A stretch of 64,000 nt of DNA from assembly GCA_963827705.1 (NCBI GenBank), contig CAWHBN010000017.1, positions 62,001-126,000 of the forward strand, read 5' to 3'. The first letter of the stretch is position 1. Each line of letters begins with the position of its first letter. Position numbers and translations under genes: made by a program. The notes beneath the pieces were generated by a model, which was not told where the DNA came from, made no database searches, and saw nothing but the letters and a program-made list of their open reading frames with translations. This stretch comes from JACDAN01 sp963827705. GTDB taxonomy: Bacteria; Actinomycetota; Thermoleophilia; Gaiellales; Gaiellaceae. This document shows, in pieces, positions 1-9,033 of the stretch.

Positions 1-15
1 TCGACGGACGGCTCC

Positions 16-190
16 GGCTCCGGCTCGTTCTGGATGATCCGGGTCTTCATCTCTCACAAACGTCGCACGGGGGCGAATCCGCCGGAAGACGGGAGACTTC
101 CGAGTTGGGGGGCGGTTTTCTGGTGTCCTGCTACGACCACAGGTAGAGGAGGACGCCAGGACACGTACTTCTGGACGGCGCGCAGGGTAA
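16..190. repeat. Diverged direct repeat, copy A
   Basis: This stretch aligns along its length with 2544-2777. Shared blocks include GGCTCCGGCTCGTTCTGGAT, then GGGAAGACGGGAGACTT-like and GGCGGTTTTCTGGTGTC segments, and finally a regulator 3' end. Relative to copy B it has lost about 57 bases inside the regulator part. The pair indicates an old duplication of the regulator-end/intergenic unit on both sides of the MMPL gene. Confidence 0.7.
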
Positions 191-193
191 TGC
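131..193 (-). pseudogene. Remnant of a NarL/LuxR response regulator C-terminus
   Basis: Read on the minus strand, this fragment encodes RITLRAVQKYVS, matching VITVRAVEKYVS in the HTH recognition region of the intact regulator at 2660-3304. It then jumps by an internal deletion to a frameshifted version of the last residues, with a TAG stop at 131-133. Nothing of the receiver domain remains. It is a dead leftover of a duplicated regulator and matches the 3' end of the neighbouring intact gene better than any other gene here. Confidence 0.6.
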
Positions 194-229
194 GGAGGGC
201 CGCCGCGACGCGGGTCGCGGCGGCCCTCC
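194..229 (-). terminator. Intrinsic terminator-like hairpin after the MMPL gene
   Basis: Perfect 16-bp inverted repeat (arms 194-209 and 214-229, 4-base loop), seven bases beyond the MMPL stop codon. There is no clear U-tract, so termination is inferred from the position and the very stable stem. Confidence 0.6.
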
Positions 230-235
230 TGGCTC

Positions 236-2461
236 CTATGCGGTCGGGGTCGGTACCGGCGGTGCGTCGACCTTCTCGAGCTTCTCGTCGTGCTCGAACT
301 GCGGGAGCCACTCGAGCCACTTGGGCAGGTACCAGTTCCAGTCGCCGAGCAGCTTCATCGTCGCCGGCAACAGGATCGCCCGGATGATCGTCGCGTCGAT
401 CAGGATCGCCGCCGCGAGCCCCACGCCGAACTGCTTGAAGATCATCATCGAGAGCGTCGCGAAGATCGCAAAGACGCCGACCATCACGATCGCCGCGCTC
501 GTGACGACGCCGGCGGTGCTCTTGATCCCGAAAGCGATGGAATCGTCGGTGCTCATGCCCTTGTCGTGTGCCTCACGCACTCGGCTGAGGACGAACACGT
601 GGTAGTCCATCGACAGGCCGAAGAGGATCACGAAGAGCAGGATCGGGAGGAACGGATCGATCCCGCCAGTGAACTCGAACCCGAGGACCTGCTTGCCCCA
701 GCCGTGCTGGAAGACGAGCACGAGGATGCCGTAGGCCGCGCCGACCGACAGCAGGTTGAGAACGATCGTCTTGGCCGCGATCACGATCGAGCGGAACGTG
801 ATGAGCATCACGAGGAAGGCGAAGAGCAGGACGAAAACGAACACGAGTGGCGCGACCGTCCTCATCTGGTCGGCGAAGTCCTTCGCCTGAGCCGTCGTCC
901 CGGTGACGCCGACCTCGGCGCCCGCAAGGGTGCCGACCGTCGGCGGGATGATCTCCTCGCGGAGGGTGGCCAGGGCCTGGTTCGACGTGGAGTCGGTGCC
1001 GTCGCCCTCGACCGGGATGTTGATGTTCGCGACAGTCTTCGCCGCGTTGATGTCGACGTCGATCGGCTCGTTCATGACGCCGCTGTCGATCGCACGCCAC
1101 TTGAGCTGGCCAATCGCCTCCTGCACCGCCGGCGCCTCGACGTTCGGAGCCTTCACGACGACGCTCGCTGCGACGTCCGTACCCGGGAACGCGTCCTTGA
1201 GGCGGTTGTAGGTCACCAACAGCTTCTGCGGATACGTGTCAATGCTCGGGTTTGCAGTGTGGAGCTGGTACGCGGGCACCGCGAGTGCCACGAGGAGCCC
1301 GCCGGCCAGCACGACCGACACGACCGGGTGCCGGAGGACGCGATCGATGATCGCACCCCAGATCCGGCCCTCCCCGTCGTCACGGCGCAGTCGATGGACG
1401 AACGGCACGCGTAGTCGGTCGACGTTGTCGCCGAGCTTGGAGAGCAGCGCCGGCAGCACCGTCAGCGATCCGAGCATCGCGACCGCGACGACGGTCATCG
1501 TCGCGACGCCGAAAGAGGCGAAGCCGGGGTCGAAGGTGAGCAGCATGCCCGCCATGGCGACAAGGACGGTGAATCCGGAGATCAGTACCGAGCGGCCCGA
1601 TGTCGCCGCCGCCGCCTCGAGTGCAGCCTCTTCGCTCCGTCCCGCGGCACGCTCCTCGCGTTCCCGCTTCAAGTAGAACATCGTGTAGTCGACACCGACC
1701 GCGAGGCCGATCAGCAGGATGATCGCGCTGACCGACTCGGACATCGGCAGAGCCTGGCTGATGATCGCGACGAGGCCCATCGTGCCTAGCACCGCCGTCA
1801 GCCCGAGCAGCAGGGGGATGCCTGCCGCAACGAGCGCGCCGAAGGCGACGAGGAGGATGATCAGCGTCAGCGGGATCGAGAAGGCCCCGGCCTTCAGCAG
1901 ATCGTCCATGAACGCGGCGAAGAGCGCCTTGTTGGTGCTCTCGCCGAAGGATCCGATGGTGAAGTCCGGGTTTGCCTTCTGAAGCTCGGTGACCCGGTCG
2001 ACGATCGGATCGATCTTGTCGCTCGCGTCATCCGAGAGCCCTTTGATCTCGATCGGTACGAGCACGGAGTGCTGGTCGTCTGAGATCAGACCGCTGTTGT
2101 CCTCGACGTCAAACGGCGACTCGACCTTCGCGACTGCGGAGAGAGGCGTGACCCCGGCGATGACAGATTTCACGACCGCCCTGAACGCCGGTGAGCCGGC
2201 CCTCAGCTGCGGGTTCTGGATCAGGATCGCCTCGCTCGCCGGCTGCTTGAAGTCCTCGTACAGGATGGTGTCCGCCCGTCCGGATTCACCTGGGCCTGCT
2301 GTCTCGAAGACGATGGTCTGCTGGGTGATGGCGACCTTGCTGATCGCAAAGATCACGATCACGAACGCGAGCCAGCCGAAGATCGCAATCTTCCGGTGGT
2401 GCGCGCTCCAAAGCGCCATGCGCGCCGCAAGGTTGCGTTTCTGGGTCTGGGGTGCGTTCAA
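236..2461 (-). CDS. MMPL-family RND transporter
   Basis: Inner-membrane exporter of the MMPL/HpnN branch of the RND superfamily, 741 residues. It has the usual duplicated layout: one N-terminal membrane helix, a large extracytoplasmic loop, a block of helices, then a second loop and helix block. The family signatures GVDYTMFYLKRERE (first half) and GLSMDYHVFVLSRVREA (second half) are present. Family members export lipids or hydrophobic compounds using proton motive force; the substrate here is unknown. The TTG start is chosen because GGAGG lies about nine bases upstream. It is the last gene of a kinase-regulator-transporter operon, so its expression is probably controlled by that two-component pair. 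Confidence 0.9.
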   Translation of the reverse strand: MNAPQTQKRNLAARMALWSAHHRKIAIFGWLAFVIVIFAISKVAITQQTIVFETAGPGESGRADTILYEDFKQPASEAILIQNPQLRAGSPAFRAVVKSVIAGVTPLSAVAKVESPFDVEDNSGLISDDQHSVLVPIEIKGLSDDASDKIDPIVDRVTELQKANPDFTIGSFGESTNKALFAAFMDDLLKAGAFSIPLTLIILLVAFGALVAAGIPLLLGLTAVLGTMGLVAIISQALPMSESVSAIILLIGLAVGVDYTMFYLKREREERAAGRSEEAALEAAAATSGRSVLISGFTVLVAMAGMLLTFDPGFASFGVATMTVVAVAMLGSLTVLPALLSKLGDNVDRLRVPFVHRLRRDDGEGRIWGAIIDRVLRHPVVSVVLAGGLLVALAVPAYQLHTANPSIDTYPQKLLVTYNRLKDAFPGTDVAASVVVKAPNVEAPAVQEAIGQLKWRAIDSGVMNEPIDVDINAAKTVANINIPVEGDGTDSTSNQALATLREEIIPPTVGTLAGAEVGVTGTTAQAKDFADQMRTVAPLVFVFVLLFAFLVMLITFRSIVIAAKTIVLNLLSVGAAYGILVLVFQHGWGKQVLGFEFTGGIDPFLPILLFVILFGLSMDYHVFVLSRVREAHDKGMSTDDSIAFGIKSTAGVVTSAAIVMVGVFAIFATLSMMIFKQFGVGLAAAILIDATIIRAILLPATMKLLGDWNWYLPKWLEWLPQFEHDEKLEKVDAPPVPTPTA

Positions 2462-2543
2462 GAGACGTGCCTCCTTCTCGTTCAGGGAGCGAGGACGTGT
2501 TGTGATTCAGGGACTGGTGCCGCCGGCGGGGTTGCGGCGGCAG

Positions 2544-2777
2544 GCTCCGGCTCGTTCTGGATGGTCTGGGTTTCCACCACTCCCAACCTCGCACGAAGGC
2601 GGTTGCGCGGGAAGACGGGAGACTTGCGAGTCGAGGGGGCGGTTTTCTGGTGTCTTTTGTTACGAGCGCAGATAGAGCAGGACGGCCAGCACGCGCCGCG
2701 ACTCGGTGCCGGTCGACGGCAGGCCGAGCTTGCTGAAGATGCTCGAGACGTACTTCTCGACGGCCCGCACGGTGATC
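2544..2777. repeat. Diverged direct repeat, copy B
   Basis: Partner of 16-190. It covers the MMPL leader region and the last ~40 codons of the intact response regulator gene. The arrangement suggests that a kinase/regulator/transporter unit was once tandemly duplicated, with the left copy now mostly outside the window or decayed. Confidence 0.65.
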
Positions 2778-3304
2778 ACCAAGCTGTCGGCGATCCCCTG
2801 GTTCGAGCTGCCGGAGGCCATCAGCTCGAGCACCTCGCGCTCGCGCGGCGTGAGCGCCGCGATCGGATCGTCCGGCCGCTGACGCGCGAGCAGCGTCGAG
2901 ACGATGATCGGATCCAGCGCCGACCCGCCCTCCGCCACCCGACGCACCGAGGCCACGAAGTCCTCCACGTCTCCGATCCGGTCCTTGAGCAGGTAGCCGA
3001 CGCCCTCGGCCGAATCGGCCAGCAGCTTCAAGGCAAGCCCGACCTCGACGTACTGGGAGAGGACGAGCACACCCACGTCCGGGTAGCTGGATCGGAGCTC
3101 GAGCGCCGCCTGGAGTCCCTCGTCGTTGTGCGTCGGGGGCAGCCGGATGTCCAGGATCGCCACGTCGGGCGGGGATCCCTTGACCTGGCCGAGAAGGTCG
3201 TCCGCGTTATCGCATTGGGCGACGACGTCGAAGCCGGCGTCGTCCAGTACCCGTGCCACACCCTCGCGCAGCAGGACGCTGTCCTCGGCGATCGCTACGC
3301 GCAC
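2660..3304 (-). CDS. NarL/LuxR-family response regulator
   Basis: DNA-binding response regulator, 214 residues. The receiver domain (about 1-120) has the acidic start AEDS and the phospho-acceptor Asp in VAILDIRLP near residue 52. A LuxR-type HTH follows (LTPREREVLELMASGSSNQGIADSL, about 148-205). GTG start, overlapping the upstream histidine kinase gene by 10 bases, so the two are translationally coupled and form a cognate pair. The likely target is the promoter of its own operon, including the MMPL transporter. Confidence 0.93.
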   Translation of the reverse strand: MRVAIAEDSVLLREGVARVLDDAGFDVVAQCDNADDLLGQVKGSPPDVAILDIRLPPTHNDEGLQAALELRSSYPDVGVLVLSQYVEVGLALKLLADSAEGVGYLLKDRIGDVEDFVASVRRVAEGGSALDPIIVSTLLARQRPDDPIAALTPREREVLELMASGSSNQGIADSLVITVRAVEKYVSSIFSKLGLPSTGTESRRVLAVLLYLRS

Positions 3305-4965
3305 GGGATGTCCGCCCTCACGCGGGTACCGCCGCCGTGCGGAGTCCAGACGCGCAACCGGCCGTTCAGTGCCTCGACGCGGTCCGCGAGCCCGCGGAGG
3401 CCGGAGCCGCGCTCGCTGTCCGCCCCGCCCACGCCGTCGTCCACGATCTCCAGCAAGAGCTCATCGCCGTGCTGGCTGACGACGACGCGAACCGTCTTCG
3501 CCTGCGCGTGCTTGGCGACGTTCGCCAGGCTCTCCGAGACCACGTAGTACGCCGCGACCTCCAGGGCCTCCGGGAGGCGCCCATCGACCTTGACGTCCAG
3601 TTCGACGGGCAATGGGGCGCGCGCAACAAGCTGCTCGAGCGCGACTGCGAGCCCGTGGCCGCTGACCACCGCAGGATGCAGCCCTCGGGCGATCTCGCGC
3701 AGCTCTGCCAAAGAGGCTGCGATCTCTTTCCGGGCCCGGTCGATCCCCACCTTGACGTCCGCGTCGCCGTTGACTCGCCCTTTGAGCATGCTCAGCTCGA
3801 GGGAGAGCGCGATGAGCCGCTGCTGCGCGCCGTCGTGGAGATTGCGCTCGAGGAGCTGGCGCTCACTCTGCGCCGCCTCGACGATGCGCGCGCGGGAGCC
3901 GCGGAGATCCTCGAGCCGGGCCCGCAGCTCGGCATGGAGCCTTGCATTCTCGAGCGCGATCCCGGCCGCAGCCTGCACACCTTCGAGCAGCTCGGGCTCA
4001 TCGTCGAGCGCCGGGTCGTGGATCAGCGCTCCGACGTGCTCGCCGTGCCGGTCGATAAGCGTGGTCGAGCGGCCCTTGAGATGCGGAAGCTCGACCGGCT
4101 TCCCGTCGACGTCGACGTAGACACCGAAATCGGGCAGCCAGTACGCGAGCTCCAGCGAGGGATCGCGCAGGGCGCGGGCGAGTGAGTCGCGCAGGTCGGC
4201 GGGGGCCGGCTCGCTCCCGAGCTCGAGGACCAGGTCACTCACCGCCGACCGTGCGAGGCGAACGTTCAGCAGCGCTGCGAGGAACACGAGCGGCGCGGCG
4301 CCGAGCGTCGCGAACGTCGCCCACCGGATCTCCTGAACAGCGGGTCCGTCGAAAGAAGCGGATACGAAGAGCGCCGCGATCATCACGAGCCCGAGCGCGA
4401 ACGCGTCCAGCAGGAGCACGAACATGGGACGCAACGGCCGCAGCGTGCCGCGCCTGCGGAGAAGAAGGGTTGCTGCCCCGATCAGGCAGTAGGCGCTCAT
4501 CGTCAGGAGCGCCACGCGGAGCGAGATCAGCGCGGCGCCCTCGTGCGCGGTGAGCTCGAGCAGGTTGTTGGGGCCGAACCCGCCGAAGGGCAGCCGGACC
4601 GCCTGCAGCACGACGGCGGCCGCGTACGCGCTCACGACGAAAGCGCGCTCCACGGGTCCGCTCAGACGACCCGACGGAAACGCAAGAAACAGGTGCAGAA
4701 ACAGCACCGGCGGCAAGAGGTCGAATGCCTGGCCCAGAGTGAACGTGAAGTCGTTGGTCGTCCACGAGAGCGTCGAGATGAAGTTCGCGAAGCCCACGGC
4801 GACCATCAGGGCTCCGAACCTGCTCTCGGGCCGCCGCCACCACGCGAAGAGGCCGCACAGGACGTACGACGCGGTGAGCCAGTTCGAGAGCAGGGCGATG
4901 ACGAGCGGCTCACCCAGGTCGGACCCGACCGCGGGGTTCCGGAATGCCGAGGTGAACGAGTACAC
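3295..4965 (-). CDS. Membrane sensor histidine kinase (HisKA_3/HATPase_c)
   Basis: Sensor kinase of the NarX/DesK-type subfamily, 556 residues from the GTG used here. Around seven or eight hydrophobic segments fill roughly the first 240 residues, followed by a GAF-like linker. The dimerisation/phosphoacceptor helix is ERNLHDGAQQRLIAL (His near 375), and the ATPase has N-box SESLANVAKHA and G-box GSGLRGLADRVEAL. It phosphorylates the overlapping response regulator. The reading frame stays open upstream and encodes another hydrophobic helix (CAIGLAGCAGAVYSF), but no ATG, GTG or TTG occurs before the in-frame TAG. The true start may be a non-standard codon such as CTG or may be hidden by a base error. 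Confidence 0.9.
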   Translation of the reverse strand: MYSFTSAFRNPAVGSDLGEPLVIALLSNWLTASYVLCGLFAWWRRPESRFGALMVAVGFANFISTLSWTTNDFTFTLGQAFDLLPPVLFLHLFLAFPSGRLSGPVERAFVVSAYAAAVVLQAVRLPFGGFGPNNLLELTAHEGAALISLRVALLTMSAYCLIGAATLLLRRRGTLRPLRPMFVLLLDAFALGLVMIAALFVSASFDGPAVQEIRWATFATLGAAPLVFLAALLNVRLARSAVSDLVLELGSEPAPADLRDSLARALRDPSLELAYWLPDFGVYVDVDGKPVELPHLKGRSTTLIDRHGEHVGALIHDPALDDEPELLEGVQAAAGIALENARLHAELRARLEDLRGSRARIVEAAQSERQLLERNLHDGAQQRLIALSLELSMLKGRVNGDADVKVGIDRARKEIAASLAELREIARGLHPAVVSGHGLAVALEQLVARAPLPVELDVKVDGRLPEALEVAAYYVVSESLANVAKHAQAKTVRVVVSQHGDELLLEIVDDGVGGADSERGSGLRGLADRVEALNGRLRVWTPHGGGTRVRADIPCA

Positions 4966-5185
4966 CGCTCCCGCGCAGCCGGCCAGACCGATGGCGCAGA
5001 ACGCAAGCGGACGCAGCGTCGTACGCGCGGCGCGGGGCTCAGCCTCGAGCGGTGCGGTGGCGGGAACGGCCGTGCGTGCCTCCCGTTCTGTCCTCGGTTT
5101 CTAAAACGATACTCCGGTCGCGCCCGAGACTCCAGGTTCCCTGCCTCGTTGCACGACGGCGTGGTCCGGCGTACCTTCGAAGGCC

Positions 5186-5614
5186 ATGCCGCCACGTGAT
5201 CCGGAGCCGCTGCTCGGTACAAGTCATTTCCGGGTCCGGATCGGCCGGCGCGAGCTCGGCTTCTGCGAGGTCGGGCCGCTGACCTCCGAGACCGATCTCG
5301 CCTTCCCCGAGGAGCCGTACGACCGGTTCGAGACGGTCGTGCTGCGGCGCGCTCTCACCCGCTCGAGGGAGCTCTACGAGTGGCGGCGGAGCATCGTCGA
5401 CGGGAAGCGCGACCTGCGGACGGTGACGATCAGCCAGCTCGATGCCGCCGGTGGGAGGATCGTCAACTCGTGGCGGCTCGTCGGCGCCTGGCCCCGCCGC
5501 TGGTCGGGACCGGCCTTCGATGCAGCACAGACCGGTCTTGCGTACGAGGAGCTCGAGCTCGCCTTCGACGATCTCGTCTGGCTGGAATCCGACAAGCGAA
5601 CCCAAGGAGACTGA
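5186..5614 (+). CDS. Phage tail tube-like protein (T4 gp19 family), first of pair
   Basis: 142-residue protein resembling the T4 gp19/conserved phage tail region family, whose members form the inner tube of contractile tails and of extracellular contractile injection systems. Visible family features are the N-terminal FRVRIGRRELGFCEVGPL strand pair, the central LYEWRRSI..GKRDLRTVTI segment and the C-terminal YEELELAFDDLVWLE strand. It is followed directly by a second gp19-like gene with one base between them. No sheath, baseplate, spike or AAA ATPase gene is nearby, so assembly into an injection machine cannot be argued from this window alone. Confidence 0.75.
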   Translation: MPPRDPEPLLGTSHFRVRIGRRELGFCEVGPLTSETDLAFPEEPYDRFETVVLRRALTRSRELYEWRRSIVDGKRDLRTVTISQLDAAGGRIVNSWRLVGAWPRRWSGPAFDAAQTGLAYEELELAFDDLVWLESDKRTQGD

Positions 5615-5615
5615 G

Positions 5616-6068
5616 ATGGCCGTCCTTCGCGAATTTCCGTACGGACAGTTCAACTTCCTCGTCGATCTCGGCACCGGCGTGACGGACGGGCCGCAGGCCG
5701 GCTTCCAGGAGTGCAGCGAGATCGGGATGGCCGTCGACGTCATCGAGTACCGCAACGGCAACGACAGGGTGAACGAGGTTCGGAAGCTCACAGGGCTCGC
5801 CCGGTACCCCGACGTGACGCTGCGTCGCGGGTTGATCGGCTCGCTCGACCTCTACGAGTGGCTGAACGAGATCCGAAACGGGGAGCAGGGGGCTGTGCGG
5901 ACCGTCACGATCCAGCTGCAGAGCGAAGATCACACCCAGGTTGCGATGGCATGGCAGCTGCGGAGGGCCAGGATCGTCAGGTACGTCAGCGGCCCGTTGA
6001 ACGCGCGCGGAACGGACGTCGCGATGGAGGAATTGACCCTTGCATACGAGCGGCTCGAGCAAGAGTGA
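5616..6068 (+). CDS. Phage tail tube-like protein (T4 gp19 family), second of pair
   Basis: 150-residue gp19-type tube protein with the family pattern FNFLVDLG, the QECSEIGMAVDVIEYRNGND loop, LYEWLNEIRNGE and the C-terminal MEELTLAYERLE strand. It is a closer match to canonical tail tube subunits than its neighbour. The ATG at 5616 is preceded by AAGGAGA and follows the previous stop by one base, so the two are co-translated. Paired tube paralogues are usual in contractile injection clusters, but the other parts are missing here. It could be a decayed system, a satellite locus, or a tube used for another purpose. Confidence 0.8.
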   Translation: MAVLREFPYGQFNFLVDLGTGVTDGPQAGFQECSEIGMAVDVIEYRNGNDRVNEVRKLTGLARYPDVTLRRGLIGSLDLYEWLNEIRNGEQGAVRTVTIQLQSEDHTQVAMAWQLRRARIVRYVSGPLNARGTDVAMEELTLAYERLEQE

Positions 6069-6157
6069 TTTCTCCGATGTGAGCCATGTTTTGGCGCCGT
6101 AAAAGCTTGGTAAGCATGGTCTAGAGCCGGGCGGATCGCGGCTAGCCTGGCCCTTCC

Positions 6158-7339
6158 ATGCGTATTCGCGTTCTGACAGCAGTGGTCTCGATCCTCGCCG
6201 TCGCCGGGGTGGCGGCGGTCACGACTTCCACGGCCGATTCAGCCTCGAGCTCCGACGCGGTCGCCTACCGGACGCTCCAGTCGGGCATGCTCGTCGGCTT
6301 TTACGACGACGCCCAGATCTACGGCCGCACCGATTGGGCGTTCAAGCAGCTGCGAGGCCTGCGAGCCGGCATCGTCCGGATCACGATCGACTGGTCGACT
6401 GTCGCCAAGCGTCGCCCGCAGAAGCCCGCCGACCCGGCGGACAAGGCCTACAACTGGACGGCCGTGGACAACGTGATCTCGAAGGCGTCCGTGAACAAGG
6501 TCCGCGTGCTCGCGACGATCTACGGAACCCCGCGCTGGGCCGGTCGCGCCAGAAACCGTCTTCCTCGCCGCACGACCGACCTGCGCCTCTTCTCGCACGC
6601 TGCCGCCCGTCGCTACAGCGGCACGTATCGCGTGCAGGCCGGCGAGAACGAGCCCGTGCGCAGGCTCCCGGCCGTCCGCCACTGGCTCGCATGGAACGAG
6701 CCGAACAACCCTGTCTTCCTGAAGCCGCAGTGGACGCGTTTCCGCGGCGGCTGGCGGCCTCAGAGCGCCTTCGACTACGCGAAGATCTGCAGGGCCGTAT
6801 GGACCGGAGTCCACTCGACCCGGCTCGCCGGCGAGAAGGTCGCCTGCGGCGCCACGGGCCCGCGGGGGAACGACGCCCCGCGCAGCTCGCGCCCGTCCAC
6901 CTCGCCGCTCGTCTTCATGACCTGGCTCCGCCGCGCCGGCCTCAAGCGCTTCGACGCCTACGCGCACCACCCGTACTACTCGAGCAGGTTCGAGCGCCCC
7001 GGCACCGTCCCGAGCTCCAAGAAGTCGGTCACGCTCGGGAACATCGGCGTGCTGATCAAGCAGATCAACCGCCTCTGGGGCCGGAAGATGCGGCTCTGGG
7101 TCACCGAGTACGGCTACCAGACGAGCCCACCGGACCGGCAGTTCGGCGTCCGCTATCGCACGCAGGCCAACTACGTCCACCAGGCGTTCGCGATCGCCCG
7201 CCGGACACAGCGGATCGACATGATCGTCTGGTTCCTGATCCGGGACGAGCACCGCCTCTCCGGGTGGCAGTCCGGCGTGATCTCCGCGCGTGGCGCGCGC
7301 AAGCCCGCCTATCGCGCGTTCGCCAAGATGCGCCGATAG
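6158..7339 (+). CDS. Secreted glycoside hydrolase, clan GH-A TIM barrel (GH39-like)
   Basis: 393-residue exported protein with a signal peptide (hydrophobic stretch from about residue 5, probable cleavage after TADSA). The barrel carries WNEPNN, the usual acid/base glutamate motif at the end of strand 4, and VTEYGYQT, the strand 7 nucleophile motif, with the HHPYY loop between them. These define clan GH-A; GH39 or GH5-like members fit best, and the substrate is not predictable. It stands alone between the tail-tube pair and a two-component system. Confidence 0.75.
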   Translation: MRIRVLTAVVSILAVAGVAAVTTSTADSASSSDAVAYRTLQSGMLVGFYDDAQIYGRTDWAFKQLRGLRAGIVRITIDWSTVAKRRPQKPADPADKAYNWTAVDNVISKASVNKVRVLATIYGTPRWAGRARNRLPRRTTDLRLFSHAAARRYSGTYRVQAGENEPVRRLPAVRHWLAWNEPNNPVFLKPQWTRFRGGWRPQSAFDYAKICRAVWTGVHSTRLAGEKVACGATGPRGNDAPRSSRPSTSPLVFMTWLRRAGLKRFDAYAHHPYYSSRFERPGTVPSSKKSVTLGNIGVLIKQINRLWGRKMRLWVTEYGYQTSPPDRQFGVRYRTQANYVHQAFAIARRTQRIDMIVWFLIRDEHRLSGWQSGVISARGARKPAYRAFAKMRR

Positions 7340-7389
7340 CGCCTCGGTGAGGTAGGCCGGCCGCCCGCGCGGCGGCTTACCATGCCCGC

Positions 7390-9033
7390 GTGCAACAGAC
7401 CGAGGATGCTCGCCTGCGAGCCCTTCTCGACGCCGGGATCGCGGTGTCGTCGGAGCTCTCGATTGACGCCGTCCTCCAGCGGATCGTCGAGGCTGCGGCA
7501 GAGCTGACAGGCGCTGCCTATGCCGCGCTGGGCGTGATCGACCAGCGTGGGAGCGGGGTCGAGAAGTTCGTCGTCACCGGCCTCGACGAGGAGACGGTCG
7601 AGGCGATCGGCCCCCCACCTCGGGGGCGCGGCATCCTCGGCGTGCTCATCCGCGATGCGAAGCCGCTTCGCCTCCCGGATCTCGGCTTGCATCCCGAGTC
7701 GGTCGGCTTCCCGCCGAACCACCCGCCGATGCGGTCGTTCCTCGGCGTGCCGATCCTCCTCAGGGGCGTGGCCTACGGGAACCTGTACCTGACGGAGAAA
7801 GGCGGCGGCGAGGACTTCACCGACGAGGACCAGGAGGCGGTCCAGCTCCTGGCCGCGCAGGCTGCAGTCGCGATCGAGAACGCGCGTCTCTACGAATCGA
7901 CGTCCCGCTGGCTCGCCCAGCTCGAATCCCTGACCGAGGTCGGAAACGCACTCTCGACGGAGATCGAGCTGCCGAGACTGCTCGAGCTCATCGTCGGCCG
8001 CCTTCGCGACCTGATCGACGCACGGATCGTGTTCCTCGCCATGCCTCGATCGAACGGCGAGACGGTGATCGAGACCGCGGCAGGCGACGAGGCCGATCAG
8101 TACGTCGGGGTGACGCTTTCACAGGGCTCGTCGAAGACCGCCCGTGTACTGGAGCGTCGGCGAAGCGAGCGCGTCGACTCGGTCATCGACGACCCCGAGG
8201 TCGATCAGTCGGTCGTCCGCCGCATCCAGGCCCGGACGGGGCTCTGGGTTCCGCTGATCCTCCGCGACCGTGCAATCGGCGTCCTGGTTGCTCACGACAA
8301 GAACGTGGCGGACTGGAGGTTCAGCGACGAGGACGTCCGGATCGCCGAGATCTTCGCCCAGCGCGCGGCGCTTGCAATCGATCTCTCGCAGCGCGTGGCG
8401 CGCGACGCGCTTCGCCGGGTCGTCGCGGGACAGGAGCTCGAGCGGAAGCGGCTCGCACGGGAGCTGCACGACGAGACAGGCCAGGCCCTGACCTCGATCC
8501 TGCTCCGCCTGCGGTCGATCGAGGAATCCACGAAAGAGAAGCCCGAGCTGCGCGAGGAAGTGCTCGCACTGCGCGAGATCGTGGTCGAGACGCTTCACGA
8601 CGTCCGCCGTCTCGCCGTCGAGCTCAGGCCCAAGGCACTGGACGACTTCGGCCTGGTTCCGGCCCTCGAGCGCCTTGCCGAGACGTTCGCCGAACAGACC
8701 GACGTCGACGTCCACCTCCAGGCCGCCCTCGGCGAGGACAGACTGCCGGCGGAGATCGAGACCGCGCTCTACCGCATCGTCCAGGAGGCGCTCACGAACG
8801 TCGTCAAGCACGCGCAGGCGCGCACCGTGAGCGTCGTCCTGACCAGGAAGGGCCAGAGCGTGGTCGCGGTCGTCGAGGACGACGGCCGCGGCTTCGACCC
8901 GGCGATGGCCGGGGAAGACGGGCTAGGCCTCGTGGGGATGCGCGAACGCATAGCCCTCCTCGACGGCCGGGTGACCGTCGAGTCGAGCGAGCGCGGCGGG
9001 ACGACCGTGGTGGTCGAGGTTCCCGTCAGGTGA
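7390..9033 (+). CDS. GAF-domain sensor histidine kinase (DevS-like)
   Basis: Soluble 547-residue kinase with two tandem GAF domains (about 10-165 and 185-335), a HisKA_3 helix (RLARELHDETGQAL, His near 358) and an HATPase_c domain (N-box VQEALTNVVKHAQ, then DDGRGFDP and GLGLVGMRERI). Two GAFs followed by this kinase type is the layout of the mycobacterial oxygen/redox sensors DevS and DosT. Whether a GAF here binds haem cannot be judged by eye. GTG start. It overlaps its response regulator by 4 bases (GTGA). The stress genes to the right are the natural candidate regulon (inference). Confidence 0.92.
   Translation: MQQTEDARLRALLDAGIAVSSELSIDAVLQRIVEAAAELTGAAYAALGVIDQRGSGVEKFVVTGLDEETVEAIGPPPRGRGILGVLIRDAKPLRLPDLGLHPESVGFPPNHPPMRSFLGVPILLRGVAYGNLYLTEKGGGEDFTDEDQEAVQLLAAQAAVAIENARLYESTSRWLAQLESLTEVGNALSTEIELPRLLELIVGRLRDLIDARIVFLAMPRSNGETVIETAAGDEADQYVGVTLSQGSSKTARVLERRRSERVDSVIDDPEVDQSVVRRIQARTGLWVPLILRDRAIGVLVAHDKNVADWRFSDEDVRIAEIFAQRAALAIDLSQRVARDALRRVVAGQELERKRLARELHDETGQALTSILLRLRSIEESTKEKPELREEVLALREIVVETLHDVRRLAVELRPKALDDFGLVPALERLAETFAEQTDVDVHLQAALGEDRLPAEIETALYRIVQEALTNVVKHAQARTVSVVLTRKGQSVVAVVEDDGRGFDPAMAGEDGLGLVGMRERIALLDGRVTVESSERGGTTVVVEVPVR

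Noticed and set aside
290..1414. Long plus-strand ORF opposite the MMPL gene
   Set aside because: Low-complexity Arg/Asp-rich antisense shadow, as expected in high-GC DNA; no domain or ribosome site.
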